Origin: Microbacterium invictum
Lineage (GTDB): Bacteria; Actinomycetota; Actinomycetes; Actinomycetales; Microbacteriaceae
Assembly (NCBI RefSeq): GCF_014197265.1
Contig: NZ_JACIFH010000001.1
Location: forward strand, 1,612,001 to 1,676,000
Reading direction: 5' to 3'
Length of the DNA: 64,000 nucleotides
In this document: positions 16,796 to 25,484 of the stretch, one piece after another
Numbering within the stretch: the stretch's first letter is position 1
How the letters are laid out: the number at the start of each line of letters is the position of its first letter
Position numbers and translations under genes: made by a program
Notes under the pieces: generated by a model
Seen by the model: only the letters and a program-made list of their open reading frames with translations
The model's database searches: none
What the model was told of the DNA's origin: nothing

Positions 16796-17863
16796 TCAGC
16801 GTGAGTGCTGCTCAAGCACCTTGATGACCCGCTGCGCGGCGTTCCCGTCGCCGTAGGGGGCAGCGTCTGTTGCTGCCGGACGAGCACGGGCGACTGCCGC
16901 CGTGATCTCTTCCGCGGTGTTCGCGAGCACGTTCCAACCGAGTGCCACCGTCTCGACCCACTCGGTCTCCGTGCGCACCGTCGTCGCCGGCACCCCCAGC
17001 AGGAACGCCTCCTTCTGCAACCCGCCCGAGTCGGTGACGACACCCGCGCTGGCCAGAGTCGACGCGATCAGATCGGGGTACGCCAGCGGCGCGTGCGCGA
17101 TCAGCGAACCCTGCGTGAGCGAGATGCCGTGGCTCGCCGCCTTCGCGACGACCCGCGGGTGTGCCAGTAGGACGACGGGCTTGTCGAGCGCCGCAAGGGC
17201 GCCCGTCACCTCGGCGAGCCGCGCCGGATCGTCGGTGTTCTCGGCCCGGTGGATCGTCGCCACGTAGTGCCCGCCCGATTCCAGCCCGAGTTCGGCGACC
17301 AGTGGAGACAGTCGCCCGGCAACAGCATCGCGCACTTCGAAGAGTACGTCCGTCATCACGTCACCCACCAGCACGGTGCGCTCCGCGAGACCCTCGGATG
17401 CCAGGTGCCCGACCGCTACCTCGGTCGGTGCCAGCAGAAGGTCGGCGGCATGATCTGTGAGCACCCGGTTGTGCTCTTCCGGCATCCGCCTGTTGAAGCT
17501 CCGCAACCCCGCCTCCAGATGCGCCACGGGCAGGTGCATCTTCACAGCGCTCAGCGCGGCCGCCACCGTCGAGTTGGTGTCGCCGTACACGAGCACCCAG
17601 TCGGGCCGTTGCGCATCGAAGACCGCATCGAGCGCCGCGAGCATCGCCCCGGTCTGAACACCGTGCGAACCACTGCCGACCCCCAGGTGCACATCAGGGG
17701 CAGCGATACCGAGATCATCGAAGAACACATCCGACAACATCGGGTCATAGTGCTGCCCCGTGTGCACGATCACGTGCTCCACACCCGCAGCGACGGACGC
17801 CCTATGGACAGGGGCGAGCTTGACGAACTGCGGGCGCGCGCCCACGACGCTGACGATCTTCAC
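16796..17863 (-). CDS. wecB: UDP-N-acetylglucosamine 2-epimerase (non-hydrolysing)
   Basis: 355 residues, the normal length. Family hallmarks: VGARPQFVKLAP near the start, HTGQHYD, VYGDTNST, HLEAGLRS, MPEEHNR, TIHRAEN, and the C-terminal TDSGGLQKEA. The enzyme interconverts UDP-GlcNAc and UDP-ManNAc in the cytoplasm. With the WecC-like dehydrogenase 3.6 kb away it would give UDP-ManNAcA, a usual precursor of teichuronic-acid-like polymers; UDP-ManNAc is also used for the linkage unit of wall teichoic acid. The GTG start at 17863 has a TAGACT box 6 bases upstream and no Shine-Dalgarno site, so a leaderless message is likely. Confidence 0.93.
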   Translation of the reverse strand: MKIVSVVGARPQFVKLAPVHRASVAAGVEHVIVHTGQHYDPMLSDVFFDDLGIAAPDVHLGVGSGSHGVQTGAMLAALDAVFDAQRPDWVLVYGDTNSTVAAALSAVKMHLPVAHLEAGLRSFNRRMPEEHNRVLTDHAADLLLAPTEVAVGHLASEGLAERTVLVGDVMTDVLFEVRDAVAGRLSPLVAELGLESGGHYVATIHRAENTDDPARLAEVTGALAALDKPVVLLAHPRVVAKAASHGISLTQGSLIAHAPLAYPDLIASTLASAGVVTDSGGLQKEAFLLGVPATTVRTETEWVETVALGWNVLANTAEEITAAVARARPAATDAAPYGDGNAAQRVIKVLEQHSR

Positions 17864-17869
17864 TGCACC

Positions 17870-17875
17870 AGTCTA
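17870..17875 (-). promoter_or_regulatory. -10-like box (TAGACT) for wecB
   Basis: TAGACT on the minus strand 6 bases before the GTG start at 17863. The rest of the 179-base gap up to 18042 shows no other feature. Confidence 0.4.
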
Positions 17876-18042
17876 GGAACCACACGCCCGTCCGCGTACA
17901 ACCGGTGCGCCACTGCCCTCCCACGCCACCGAGACCGCGATCAGGGCGATGACGGGCCCGAAACGCGGGGACGTCGAGCATCGACCGATGCAATGTGAAG
18001 CACTCTTGCTGTGATCCGTCGGCGCCGCGAGAGGATCAAGGC

Positions 18043-18656
18043 ATGGCATCGACGTTCCGGTTTCTCTTCAGAGCGCTGAGCGTCCTGACAATTGCCGGTG
18101 TCACCGCATGCGCAGCGGAGGCGCCCCCGCGGGGAGTCGACAGCGGGTCCACCTGCGGCCGTCTCCAGCGACACGCCGACGGCACCCACCGCTCCGCCAC
18201 CCGAGCCGGTGGTCTTCCCGGAGTCGTGCGGTGACCTGCTGACTGTCGCAGAGCTGGAAGAGGCGACAGGTAGGCAATGAGTGATCGCGGATGCGTCGGT
18301 ACCGGCCGGTGGGCTTCCCAGACCGCTCGCTCGCGCGACCGCCGGCGGCGCGCAGGAGTCGCTCCTGTGCAACTGGTGGCCGAACGAGAGCGTGGACGGA
18401 CTCGCGCCCCTCTGCGTCTTCGACCTGGATCGGACGGCGAAGAACGCACTCTTTGGGGCCTCCGCGATACGGCGGACTACGCCGAGGGCACACTCGGCGG
18501 TGAGCCGTATTCCGCGACAGCGCCCCCAACGAGATGTTCGTGATGCAGGTCGGATACGCCTTCGTCGGCGACCTGCGGGTTGCCCTTCACACCCCGCTGG
18601 TCCCGGAGGCTGCCGATCGGGTCCTGGCCTCCGTCATAGACAACATCACGGGCTGA
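18043..18656 (+). pseudogene. Decayed lipoprotein gene split over three reading frames
   Basis: The ATG at 18043 opens a lipoprotein signal peptide with the lipobox VTAC. The coding signal then passes to another frame at about 18120 (a Pro/Thr-rich linker, then FPESCGDLL and ELEEATG), meets an in-frame TGA at 18278-18280, resumes in that frame (ESLLCNWWPNESVDG), passes to a third frame near 18450 (DTADYAEGTLGG), and ends in yet another frame with a natural-looking C-terminus and the TGA at 18654. Read through these breaks, it looks like one ~200-residue actinobacterial lipoprotein of unknown function. At least three frameshifts plus a stop make a pseudogene likelier than sequencing error, though the latter cannot be excluded. 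Confidence 0.7.
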
Positions 18657-18675
18657 TTCGTCGAGACTTCTCCGG

Positions 18676-19752
18676 TCACACGATGCGACGGACGCCGGGA
18701 ATGCGTCTGAGGACGATCACGAGGACGAACGACACCGCGGCTGTGATCAGCCAGAGGATCGTCAGCAGAATGGGAGAACCGCCGTGCGATGCGAACACCG
18801 GAAGCTCGCGCAACAGTAGCAGCACCACGAAATGGATCAGGAATACGCCGAACGCCGCGTCCGACAGCGTCTGCAGCACGCGCGCGCCCGCGCGGCGGGG
18901 CGAGAAGGAGCGCAACGCGCCGTTTACACACACGAAGACCCCGATGGCCGCCACCGCGACGAGCGGACCGGGGTACCCGACGGGAGCGAGTGCGTTGAGC
19001 AGCGGGTGCTCCGACGCGGTGCCGTACTGCCACACGGTGAGGGCGACCGCGGTGCCAGTGCCCGCGACGGCGACTGCCAACGCCGCACCACGCAGGATCA
19101 CGTCGCGCAGGGCCCAGCCGGCCAGGAAGTAGCCGACGTAGGGAAGCCACTGCGTCAGAGCCATCAGCACCAGCGGACGGGGCTGGCCCGAGTAGGTGAC
19201 CACTGCGGCAGCGGACCACGTCACGACCGTGACGGCCAGTACGGTGACGGCGAAGACGAACGCACGCCGCCGGCCGCCGCCCCCGAGGAATGCGGCGAGG
19301 ATCGGCGCCACGGCATACAACCCGACGATGAGCCACAGGAAGTAGAGGTGCGTGTAGGTGCGACCGTCGAGGATCGACGTCGCGATGTCGCCCCAGCCGA
19401 GGCCAGTCCCGGAGAACCAGATCCGCACGAGCAGGATGTAAAAGGCCTGCCAAAACACGAACGCAGGCGCGAGCCGCAGCAGACGCCGTCGGTAGAAGGC
19501 GGCGGGGCCGGCGGAGAACTGCCGAGGCGCGAGGATGAGCGCTCCGCTGAGCATCACGAACAGAGGCACAACCCAGATGAAGCCGATGTCGACGGCTACG
19601 GCAAACCACCAGCGCAGCGAACCGCGCAACGCGGGATCCGAGACTGCCGCACCGAAGGTGTGGATCGCCACGACTCCGACGACGGCCAGCACACGCATCA
19701 CATCGAGAGGCCATCGCCGACCGGACGCCGACGACGTCGCGGGCGCAGTCAT
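18676..19752 (-). CDS. Acyltransferase 3 family membrane O-acyltransferase
   Basis: 358 residues with about ten hydrophobic segments. The start has the family pattern: DVMRVLAVVGVVAIHTFGA, including the conserved histidine, followed by VPLFVMLSGALIL. Acyltransferase-3 proteins (OafA, WecH-like) move acetyl or other acyl groups onto surface sugars across the membrane. The setting among glycosyltransferase genes fits O-acetylation of the local polysaccharide. The ATG at 19752 was chosen because the family N-terminus follows it directly; an upstream extension reads antisense into the next gene. It is divergent from the GT4 gene, with only 34 bases between them. Confidence 0.85.
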   Translation of the reverse strand: MTAPATSSASGRRWPLDVMRVLAVVGVVAIHTFGAAVSDPALRGSLRWWFAVAVDIGFIWVVPLFVMLSGALILAPRQFSAGPAAFYRRRLLRLAPAFVFWQAFYILLVRIWFSGTGLGWGDIATSILDGRTYTHLYFLWLIVGLYAVAPILAAFLGGGGRRRAFVFAVTVLAVTVVTWSAAAVVTYSGQPRPLVLMALTQWLPYVGYFLAGWALRDVILRGAALAVAVAGTGTAVALTVWQYGTASEHPLLNALAPVGYPGPLVAVAAIGVFVCVNGALRSFSPRRAGARVLQTLSDAAFGVFLIHFVVLLLLRELPVFASHGGSPILLTILWLITAAVSFVLVIVLRRIPGVRRIV

Positions 19753-19774
19753 CCCGTCATGGTATCGGCGTTGA

Positions 19775-19780
19775 TAGCCT
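19775..19780 (+). promoter_or_regulatory. -10-like box (TAGCCT) for the rightward GT4 gene
   Basis: TAGCCT 6 bases before the GTG at 19787, predicting a leaderless transcript. Confidence 0.4.
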
Positions 19781-19786
19781 GTTCGT

Positions 19787-20887
19787 GTGCGCGTCCTGTT
19801 GCTGACCACGTGGTTTCCCACCCTCGCCGCACCGAGCTCCGGGATCTTCGTAGCGAACGACGCCAAGCTGCTGGCCGGTCGCCACGACGTCGCCGTCGTC
19901 CACCTGGCCTCGCCCGCTCTCTTGAGCGAGGATGACCTCGTCGCCGACCGCTCACGAACCGTACAGGTGACCCGGATCCCGATGTCCACGACCAATCCTC
20001 TGGACCTGTTCCGGGCCGGCGGTCGTCTACGCGACCGGCTCGAGAGCGCGGATATCCTGCACACGCAGGCCTTCAGCACGCTGCTGCCGCTCGCGCGACT
20101 GCGGGTTCCGCTCCCGTGGGTGCACACGGAGCACTGGTCGGCGCTGTCCAACCCCGAGACGCTGGGGTCCGCCCGGCTGGCGCTCCCTCTCCTGCGCCCG
20201 CTACTGCGCCGTCCCGATGTGGTGACCGGAGTGTGCGAGTATCTCGCAGCGCCGGTGCGCGCGCATCGTCGCGGCCCGACCCAGATCGTTCCCTGCATTG
20301 TGCCTCCGGCCGCTCACCTGGCAGCCCTGCCGAGGCGCCCACACCCGCGTCTGGTCGCTGTCGGCGGCCTGGTGGAGCGGAAGGATCCCGTCCTGGCAGT
20401 CGACGCGCTTCGACTGATCCACGACGCGGGAGTCCGCGCCGATCTTCGCTTCGTCGGCGATGGTCCCCTCCGTGGCGCGGTGGCGGACAGGGCGGCTCGG
20501 CACTCCCTGACGGATCATGTGAGCTTCGCGGGAGTCGTCGACCAAGCCGGCGTGACGGCAGAACTGACCGGTGCCGACGTGTTCTTCCTGCCGACGAAGG
20601 GTGAGAACTTCTGCGTGTCAGCCGCGGAGGCCATCGTGCAGGGGCGTCCGGTGGTCGTCGGCGCGAACGGCGGTCAGCGCGAGTATGTCGAGGAGCTCAA
20701 CGGCGAGCTCGTCGCCGATCAGACGCCCGCCGCCTACGCGCACGCGCTGCTCCGCGTGCTGCGCCGCGATCCACGGCCGCAGCCGGCCGATATCGCGGCC
20801 ACGATCGGAGACCGGTTCTCACCGGACCGCGTTGCGGATGGCTACGACAGCGCCTATGCCGAGGCCGTCGCTCTCAGGACCACATGA
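19787..20887 (+). CDS. GT4 family glycosyltransferase
   Basis: 366 residues. It opens with LLLTTWFPTLAAPSSGIFVA, a common GT4 start, has HTEHWS in the N-terminal domain, and the donor-binding half with VAVGGLVERKDP, FVGDGPLRG and the EENxxxSAAEA-like series GENFCVSAAEAIVQGRPVV (conserved Glu pair). The GTG start has a TAGCCT box just upstream and no ribosome site. The stop overlaps the following GT2 gene by 4 bases, so the pair forms an operon. The sugar and the acceptor cannot be read from sequence. It likely acts at the inner membrane face in surface polysaccharide assembly. Confidence 0.88.
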   Translation: MRVLLLTTWFPTLAAPSSGIFVANDAKLLAGRHDVAVVHLASPALLSEDDLVADRSRTVQVTRIPMSTTNPLDLFRAGGRLRDRLESADILHTQAFSTLLPLARLRVPLPWVHTEHWSALSNPETLGSARLALPLLRPLLRRPDVVTGVCEYLAAPVRAHRRGPTQIVPCIVPPAAHLAALPRRPHPRLVAVGGLVERKDPVLAVDALRLIHDAGVRADLRFVGDGPLRGAVADRAARHSLTDHVSFAGVVDQAGVTAELTGADVFFLPTKGENFCVSAAEAIVQGRPVVVGANGGQREYVEELNGELVADQTPAAYAHALLRVLRRDPRPQPADIAATIGDRFSPDRVADGYDSAYAEAVALRTT

Positions 20888-21747
20888 TGGAACCGCAAGT
20901 CGACCTCACGATCGCCGTCCACGATGTGAGCCGTCCGATCGCCCGCGCCGTGGCAAGTGTTCTCGACCACACCGATGCTTCGATCCGCGTTACGATCGCC
21001 GTACACGAGATCGACCCGGCGTCGATCGCCGCGCAGCTGGAACGTCACATGAGCGATCCCCGCATGCGTTTCATCGGCGTCACCGACGGGCTGCGCAGCC
21101 CCGCGGGGCCCTTCAATGCCGGGTTGGATACCGCGGCGGGCGAGTTCGTGTCGGTGATGGGATCGGACGATACGCTCGAGCCGCACGCGATCGACTCGTG
21201 GTTGCGGTGTGCGCGCACCACGGGTGCCGATGTGGTGATCACCCGGCTTCGTCATGCCGGTGGGGCGGCGGTGCCCACTCCCCCGACACGGCCCTTCCGT
21301 ACCCGGCGGCTGGATGGTGTCCGTGACCGGCTGAGCTACCGGTCGGCGCCCCTGGGGCTGGTCGCGAGGGCACGATTCCCGGGGTTGCGATTCACCGTCG
21401 GCGTGCCGACCGGCGAGGACATCGCCGTCGTGACGCGATTGTGGTTCTCGGGTGCGGGTATCGCCTACGACCGGCGCGGTCCGGCATATCTCATCCACGA
21501 CGACGGCGGCCCCCGCACGACGTTCACTCCCCGCCCGCTCACCGAGGAGTTCGGTTGGATGTACGCACTCACCGCGGACAAGGCGTTTGCCGAACTCCCG
21601 AGAGCCGCGCGCACCGCCGCTGCCGTCAAGTTCTTACGGATCCACCTCTTCGGCGCGATCTTCTATAGAGACGATCCCGCGCTGTGGAGCGCATCAGAGC
21701 GGGCCCTCGCTCGCAGCGGCTGCCCAGCTCCTCGTCGACATGGGTGA
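20884..21747 (+). CDS. GT2 family glycosyltransferase, apparently frameshifted near its 3' end
   Basis: 287 residues as read: GT2 fold with LTIAVHDVSRPI, then FNAGLD and MGSDDTLEP (metal-binding DD), plus a PTGEDIAV segment. It is a paralogue of the leftward GT2 at 25481-26572. After SERALAR (about 21710) the frame gives a short non-homologous tail and stops at 21747. A second frame over the same bases continues with SLAAAAQLLVDMGEG and matches the paralogue's C-terminal region to 21958. One lost base in a run of G or C near 21700-21712 explains this. The catalytic domain is intact, so activity may remain. Start ATG overlaps the upstream stop (ATGA). Confidence 0.75.
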   Translation: MMEPQVDLTIAVHDVSRPIARAVASVLDHTDASIRVTIAVHEIDPASIAAQLERHMSDPRMRFIGVTDGLRSPAGPFNAGLDTAAGEFVSVMGSDDTLEPHAIDSWLRCARTTGADVVITRLRHAGGAAVPTPPTRPFRTRRLDGVRDRLSYRSAPLGLVARARFPGLRFTVGVPTGEDIAVVTRLWFSGAGIAYDRRGPAYLIHDDGGPRTTFTPRPLTEEFGWMYALTADKAFAELPRAARTAAAVKFLRIHLFGAIFYRDDPALWSASERALARSGCPAPRRHG

Positions 21748-21958
21748 GGGCATCCACGAGGTCTTGGCACGCCGCGACCGCGACCTGCTCGATGCCGCTT
21801 TGGACCCCCGCTGTCCCGCACAGGAGCTGATTGCTGCGGCGCACGCCCGACGCCGGTTCCTCTCGGCGGGGGCGCTGCTGCCGCGCCGTCTCTCGCGCGC
21901 AGCGCACCGGGAAGCGCCACTGCGAATGGCCGCTGCCTCGGCAATGCAGCTACGCTGA
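21712..21958 (+). pseudogene. Out-of-frame C-terminal remnant of the preceding GT2
   Basis: This stretch encodes about 80 residues in the frame shifted from the preceding GT2. It aligns in order with the end of the paralogue at 25481-26572 (both have a run of Asp/Leu-rich helices, then an Arg-rich segment followed by LRRYV- or LRMAA-like endings). It ends at a TGA that overlaps the end of the convergent GT4 gene by 9 bases. Confidence 0.6.
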
Positions 21959-23098
21959 CGCGGCTCGGTCGGCCAGCGCATCGACTGCGGCCTTCCAGAT
22001 CACTACCTGACTCTCGCTGGACAGTTCCCGTGCGTGAGTGTGAGCCGACTGCTTCGCCACCTCCACCGCGTGTGGGGTGAGGGTGTCGATGGTGGCCGTA
22101 AGCGCTGTCGCAGTGAAGCCATCGGCAACCCACCCGATGTTGTAACGGTGCACGTACTCGGCCATCTCGGGCGATGGCCCCACGATAACTCCGAGACGCG
22201 CTTGCACATAGTCGAAGATCTTGTTCGGGAGTGCCCATTTGTTGTTGAAGTTCACCGGAGGCAGGATGTGGACGCCGACATCGTAGGCGCGCAGCGTAGC
22301 GGCGAGTTGCGCGTACGGGACGGGGTCGTGGACGGTGACTCGCCCGGCGCTGGCGACAGACGTGGCGATCAGCTCACCGAGATATGCCGGGTCGTTCGGC
22401 GTCAGGTAGAGGTCAAGCGTCGCATCCCGGGACGCCCGAACGGCGTCCAGCAGCGTGTCCAGATGCCGGTTGCGTAAGGCGGCACCGGAGTGGACGAGTC
22501 GAAGTGGGGCGTGCACCGGGGTAGGCTCGGCGTCCACATACGGCGCTGCGTTCGTGACGACCTCCGGCCGGAACCCGAACCGGCGCTCGTACGCTCGGGC
22601 GAGCCCCTCGCTGACGGTCGACCATGACGCAGCACGGGCCACCTGTGTGCGGCACATCCATTCCATGAAGGGCTTCACGAACAGGCGGAAGCGCAGGAGT
22701 TCCTCATGCTGCCGGGGGGAGTACTCGTGCAGATCCGCATGGATGCCGCCACGCGGCGAAACGGACAGCGCAACGCCCGCCGCCTCGACGTCGTTGGCGA
22801 TGGCGACATCGAACGTGCGCCCGCGCAGTGCCGCCAGCGCCGCGGCGATGGCTGCGTTCCGGCGATAGGCACGGGCGAAGCGGCGCAGGATGACCAGCAC
22901 GCGGTGGTGCCGCCAGATCGCATACTCATCCGGGATGCGGATGTGCTCGACCACGCCATCCGGCTCGTCGCCGTACCCGCACGTCACGATGTCGTACTGA
23001 CCCCGGAAGAGGCTGATCTGCTTGAGCAGACGCGCATCGGAGACGATCGGCGAGAAGGACACGATCAGCAGCGTGGGCCGTGTGCTCAAGGAGCTCAT
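21950..23098 (-). CDS. GT4-like glycosyltransferase (paralogue A)
   Basis: 382 residues. N-terminal part with SFSPIVSDARLLKQ, CGYGDEPDGV, AIANDVEAAGVAL and HADLHEYSPR; C-terminal part with RLVHSGAALRNRHLD, VHDPVPYAQLAATLRAYDVG and LPNKIFDYVQARLGV. Close to the neighbour at 24348-25484, so one arose by duplication. The family is GT4-like (GT-B fold) but uncharacterised in detail. The start is set by a strong AAAGGAGGA site before the ATG at 23098, which overlaps the upstream stop by 4 bases. It is the last gene of a leftward five-gene chain with the ABC exporter at its head. Confidence 0.8.
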   Translation of the reverse strand: MSSLSTRPTLLIVSFSPIVSDARLLKQISLFRGQYDIVTCGYGDEPDGVVEHIRIPDEYAIWRHHRVLVILRRFARAYRRNAAIAAALAALRGRTFDVAIANDVEAAGVALSVSPRGGIHADLHEYSPRQHEELLRFRLFVKPFMEWMCRTQVARAASWSTVSEGLARAYERRFGFRPEVVTNAAPYVDAEPTPVHAPLRLVHSGAALRNRHLDTLLDAVRASRDATLDLYLTPNDPAYLGELIATSVASAGRVTVHDPVPYAQLAATLRAYDVGVHILPPVNFNNKWALPNKIFDYVQARLGVIVGPSPEMAEYVHRYNIGWVADGFTATALTATIDTLTPHAVEVAKQSAHTHARELSSESQVVIWKAAVDALADRAASA

Positions 23099-24351
23099 GC
23101 TCCTCCTTTCGTGGATGCCAGTCCGCGGACGAGTTCGGCCGCGCGGGGCCCGGTATGCCGCACGTCGTACTCGCGCGCCCATGTCGCGCGGGGATCATAG
23201 GCTGTCTCCCCAGCATCCATGATCCGCCGGATCAAGGCCGCGATGCGGGCGGGCTCTGGGTCGGCAGGTACGAGCTCCCCAGTGCCGAGCTGCGGGCCCA
23301 CAATCTCGGGGTTGCCGCCGACGTCGGTGGCGACTACGGGGATGCCATACGCGATCGCCTCCATGATGCTCACGGGGACCCCTTCGGAGGCACTCGCGTT
23401 CACGAAGACGTCTACACGGTGTGCCGCGTAGAAAGCGGGGATCTGGTCGTTCGCGGTCTGGCCGCATAGCTCGATCCGAAGGCCGGGGATGGTCTGCTCA
23501 GCTTCGCGACGGAGGCTGTCCAACAGTGGGCCTGCACCGAAGTGGACCCAGCGTACTGGCGCCTCCTCGGACATTCCAGGCAGGAGCCGAAGCGCGGCGA
23601 GGACAAGATCCACCCGCTTGATTTCCGTGACCGCCGAGCAGGAGACGACGAGCTTCTCCGCACCGGCCGGCGGGCGGCTGAGATGCGACGGCCCCGGGAC
23701 GCCGAGGCGGCTGATCACCGTCTTCGCGTCGAGGGCCGAGCTCCGGTATCGCTCGGCGAGGTAGCGCGCCCCGTCATGCGAGATCGCGAGCACCCGATCC
23801 GAGCAACGGAACAAGAAGGGCCGAAACGGCAGATAGCCCTCGGGCGACAGTTCCTCGTAGAGGTCGTAACGGTGCAGGCGGACCGCGCGGGCCCGCACCC
23901 CCGTTAGCCACGCGAGGCCGAGTCCGCCTCCCATACCCCAGAAGGCGTAGGCGACGACATCGGGACTCTCGGCGATCGCTTCTCGCACCGCCCGGCGACG
24001 AGCCTGGGTGATGCCGACCCTGGCCCCCATGAGGAACAGCCGGACATGTCCGCGCAACCGCCCGCTCACCAGCTCCAACCATGTCGCCGCGAGCAGCTTC
24101 AGCAGCATCCTCGGGTGGACGGGCGCCCAAGGGGAATCGTCTGCGGAACGTTCGAAGAGGTTGCCGCCGAGGCGGACATTTCCGGGCATGGGGAGGGTGG
24201 GCACATCCGTGTTACGCGCGTGGCAGAACACCACGACGTCATCGAAACGCGCGGCGAGGTCGTCGATCTCCTTCGTCACGAAAGAGGCATCGCCGGTCGA
24301 GTACGGGTAGTCGTTGGTGAACAGCAGCAGTCGGGTCATCTCGCCGGTCAC
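23095..24351 (-). CDS. GT4 family glycosyltransferase
   Basis: 418 residues. Starts LLLFTNDYPYSTGDASFV, typical of GT4 enzymes that transfer to lipid-linked sugars. Donor half: VSCSAVTEIKRVDLVL, HFGAGPL and the conserved ASASEGVPVSIMEAIAYGIPVVATDVGG, here with the usual Glu pair. GTG start at 24351 overlaps the upstream stop (GTGA) and its own stop overlaps the next start, so it is translationally coupled on both sides. Substrate unknown. The chain of three adjacent GT4 genes suggests stepwise assembly of an oligosaccharide. Confidence 0.88.
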   Translation of the reverse strand: MTGEMTRLLLFTNDYPYSTGDASFVTKEIDDLAARFDDVVVFCHARNTDVPTLPMPGNVRLGGNLFERSADDSPWAPVHPRMLLKLLAATWLELVSGRLRGHVRLFLMGARVGITQARRRAVREAIAESPDVVAYAFWGMGGGLGLAWLTGVRARAVRLHRYDLYEELSPEGYLPFRPFLFRCSDRVLAISHDGARYLAERYRSSALDAKTVISRLGVPGPSHLSRPPAGAEKLVVSCSAVTEIKRVDLVLAALRLLPGMSEEAPVRWVHFGAGPLLDSLRREAEQTIPGLRIELCGQTANDQIPAFYAAHRVDVFVNASASEGVPVSIMEAIAYGIPVVATDVGGNPEIVGPQLGTGELVPADPEPARIAALIRRIMDAGETAYDPRATWAREYDVRHTGPRAAELVRGLASTKGGA

Positions 24352-25484
24352 CGACGGCCTGCCATCAGCCCATCGATGACCTCAACCCAGATGTCGACCT
24401 GACGCTCGCCGGCGAGCTCGACGGCATGCGCATCCGCATTGGCCTTGAAGCGCGCCACCGACTCAGGCGTGAGCCGCTCGACCGCCGACTTCGTCGCATC
24501 CCGTTCGAAGTCGGCGGCAACCTCACCCAGGTCGTACTGGTGGACGTAGTAGACCATCTCCGCCGACGGTCCGATCAGCACTCCAAGTCGGGCCTGAACG
24601 TAGTCGAAGAGTTTGTTGGGCAAAGCGAGCTTGTTGTTGAAGTTGATCGGCGGCAGAACATGGATGCCCACGTCGTAGGCCTGCAGCGTCCCGGCGAGTT
24701 GGGCGTAGGGAACCGGATCATGGACGGTGATGCGTTCCGACTCGGCCGCGAGATCCTTGAGCTCCTGCAGGTACGGCGGATCGTTGGCCGTGAGATAGAA
24801 GTCCAGCGTGACATCGTTGGATGCCGCCTCCACGGCCTCTGCCATCACATGCAGTCGGCGGTTGCGCAGGCACGCTCCGCTGTGCACGAGGCGTATCACC
24901 GAACCGACCGGCGACGGCGACGCGTCAATGTACGGCGCCGCGTTGGTCACCAGGCGCGACCGGAATCCGAAGTTCTTCTCATACTCAGCCACGATGCCGC
25001 GACTCACGGTCGTCCATGCGGATGCCCTGGTCACATAGCGGCGGACGACCCATTCGAACCATGGTGTGATCCGTTGATGCCACAGTGCGTGGTCGTCATG
25101 CAGGCGCGGGCTGTACTCATGCAGATCCGCGAGGACGCCTCGACGCGGACGGAGCTTGACTGCTACCGGGACCGCCTCCACATCGTTCGCGATGGCGACG
25201 TCGAATCGGCGTCCCTTGAGCACCTCTCGTGAGAACCGCACGGCAGACAGGCGCCAGTATGCAGGCCGGTAGCGCTTAAGGGTGATCAGCGATCCGTTGA
25301 GGTCGTTGTACCTCTGGTCGTCAGGGATCGTGATGTGCTCGACCACCCCGTCAGGCGCCGGACCGTAGCCGCACGTCGTGACGTCGAAGTCCTGCGTGAA
25401 GCGGGTGACCTGCTTCAGCACTCGTGCGTCGCGTGCGATCGGCGAGTAGGAAAGGATCAGCATGGTGGGCCGGGGCGTGGTCAT
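24348..25484 (-). CDS. GT4-like glycosyltransferase (paralogue B)
   Basis: 378 residues. It shares the whole layout of the gene at 21950-23098: SYSPIARDARVLKQ, CGYGPAPDGVVEH, AIANDVEAVPVAV, ADLHEYSPRLHDD, RLVHSGACLRNRRL, DFYLTANDPPYLQEL and LPNKLFDYVQARLGV. The two probably use related donors or act one after the other. Its ATG at 25484 overlaps the stop of the upstream GT2 by 4 bases. Function beyond a GT-B glycosyltransferase is unknown. Confidence 0.8.
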   Translation of the reverse strand: MTTPRPTMLILSYSPIARDARVLKQVTRFTQDFDVTTCGYGPAPDGVVEHITIPDDQRYNDLNGSLITLKRYRPAYWRLSAVRFSREVLKGRRFDVAIANDVEAVPVAVKLRPRRGVLADLHEYSPRLHDDHALWHQRITPWFEWVVRRYVTRASAWTTVSRGIVAEYEKNFGFRSRLVTNAAPYIDASPSPVGSVIRLVHSGACLRNRRLHVMAEAVEAASNDVTLDFYLTANDPPYLQELKDLAAESERITVHDPVPYAQLAGTLQAYDVGIHVLPPINFNNKLALPNKLFDYVQARLGVLIGPSAEMVYYVHQYDLGEVAADFERDATKSAVERLTPESVARFKANADAHAVELAGERQVDIWVEVIDGLMAGRR

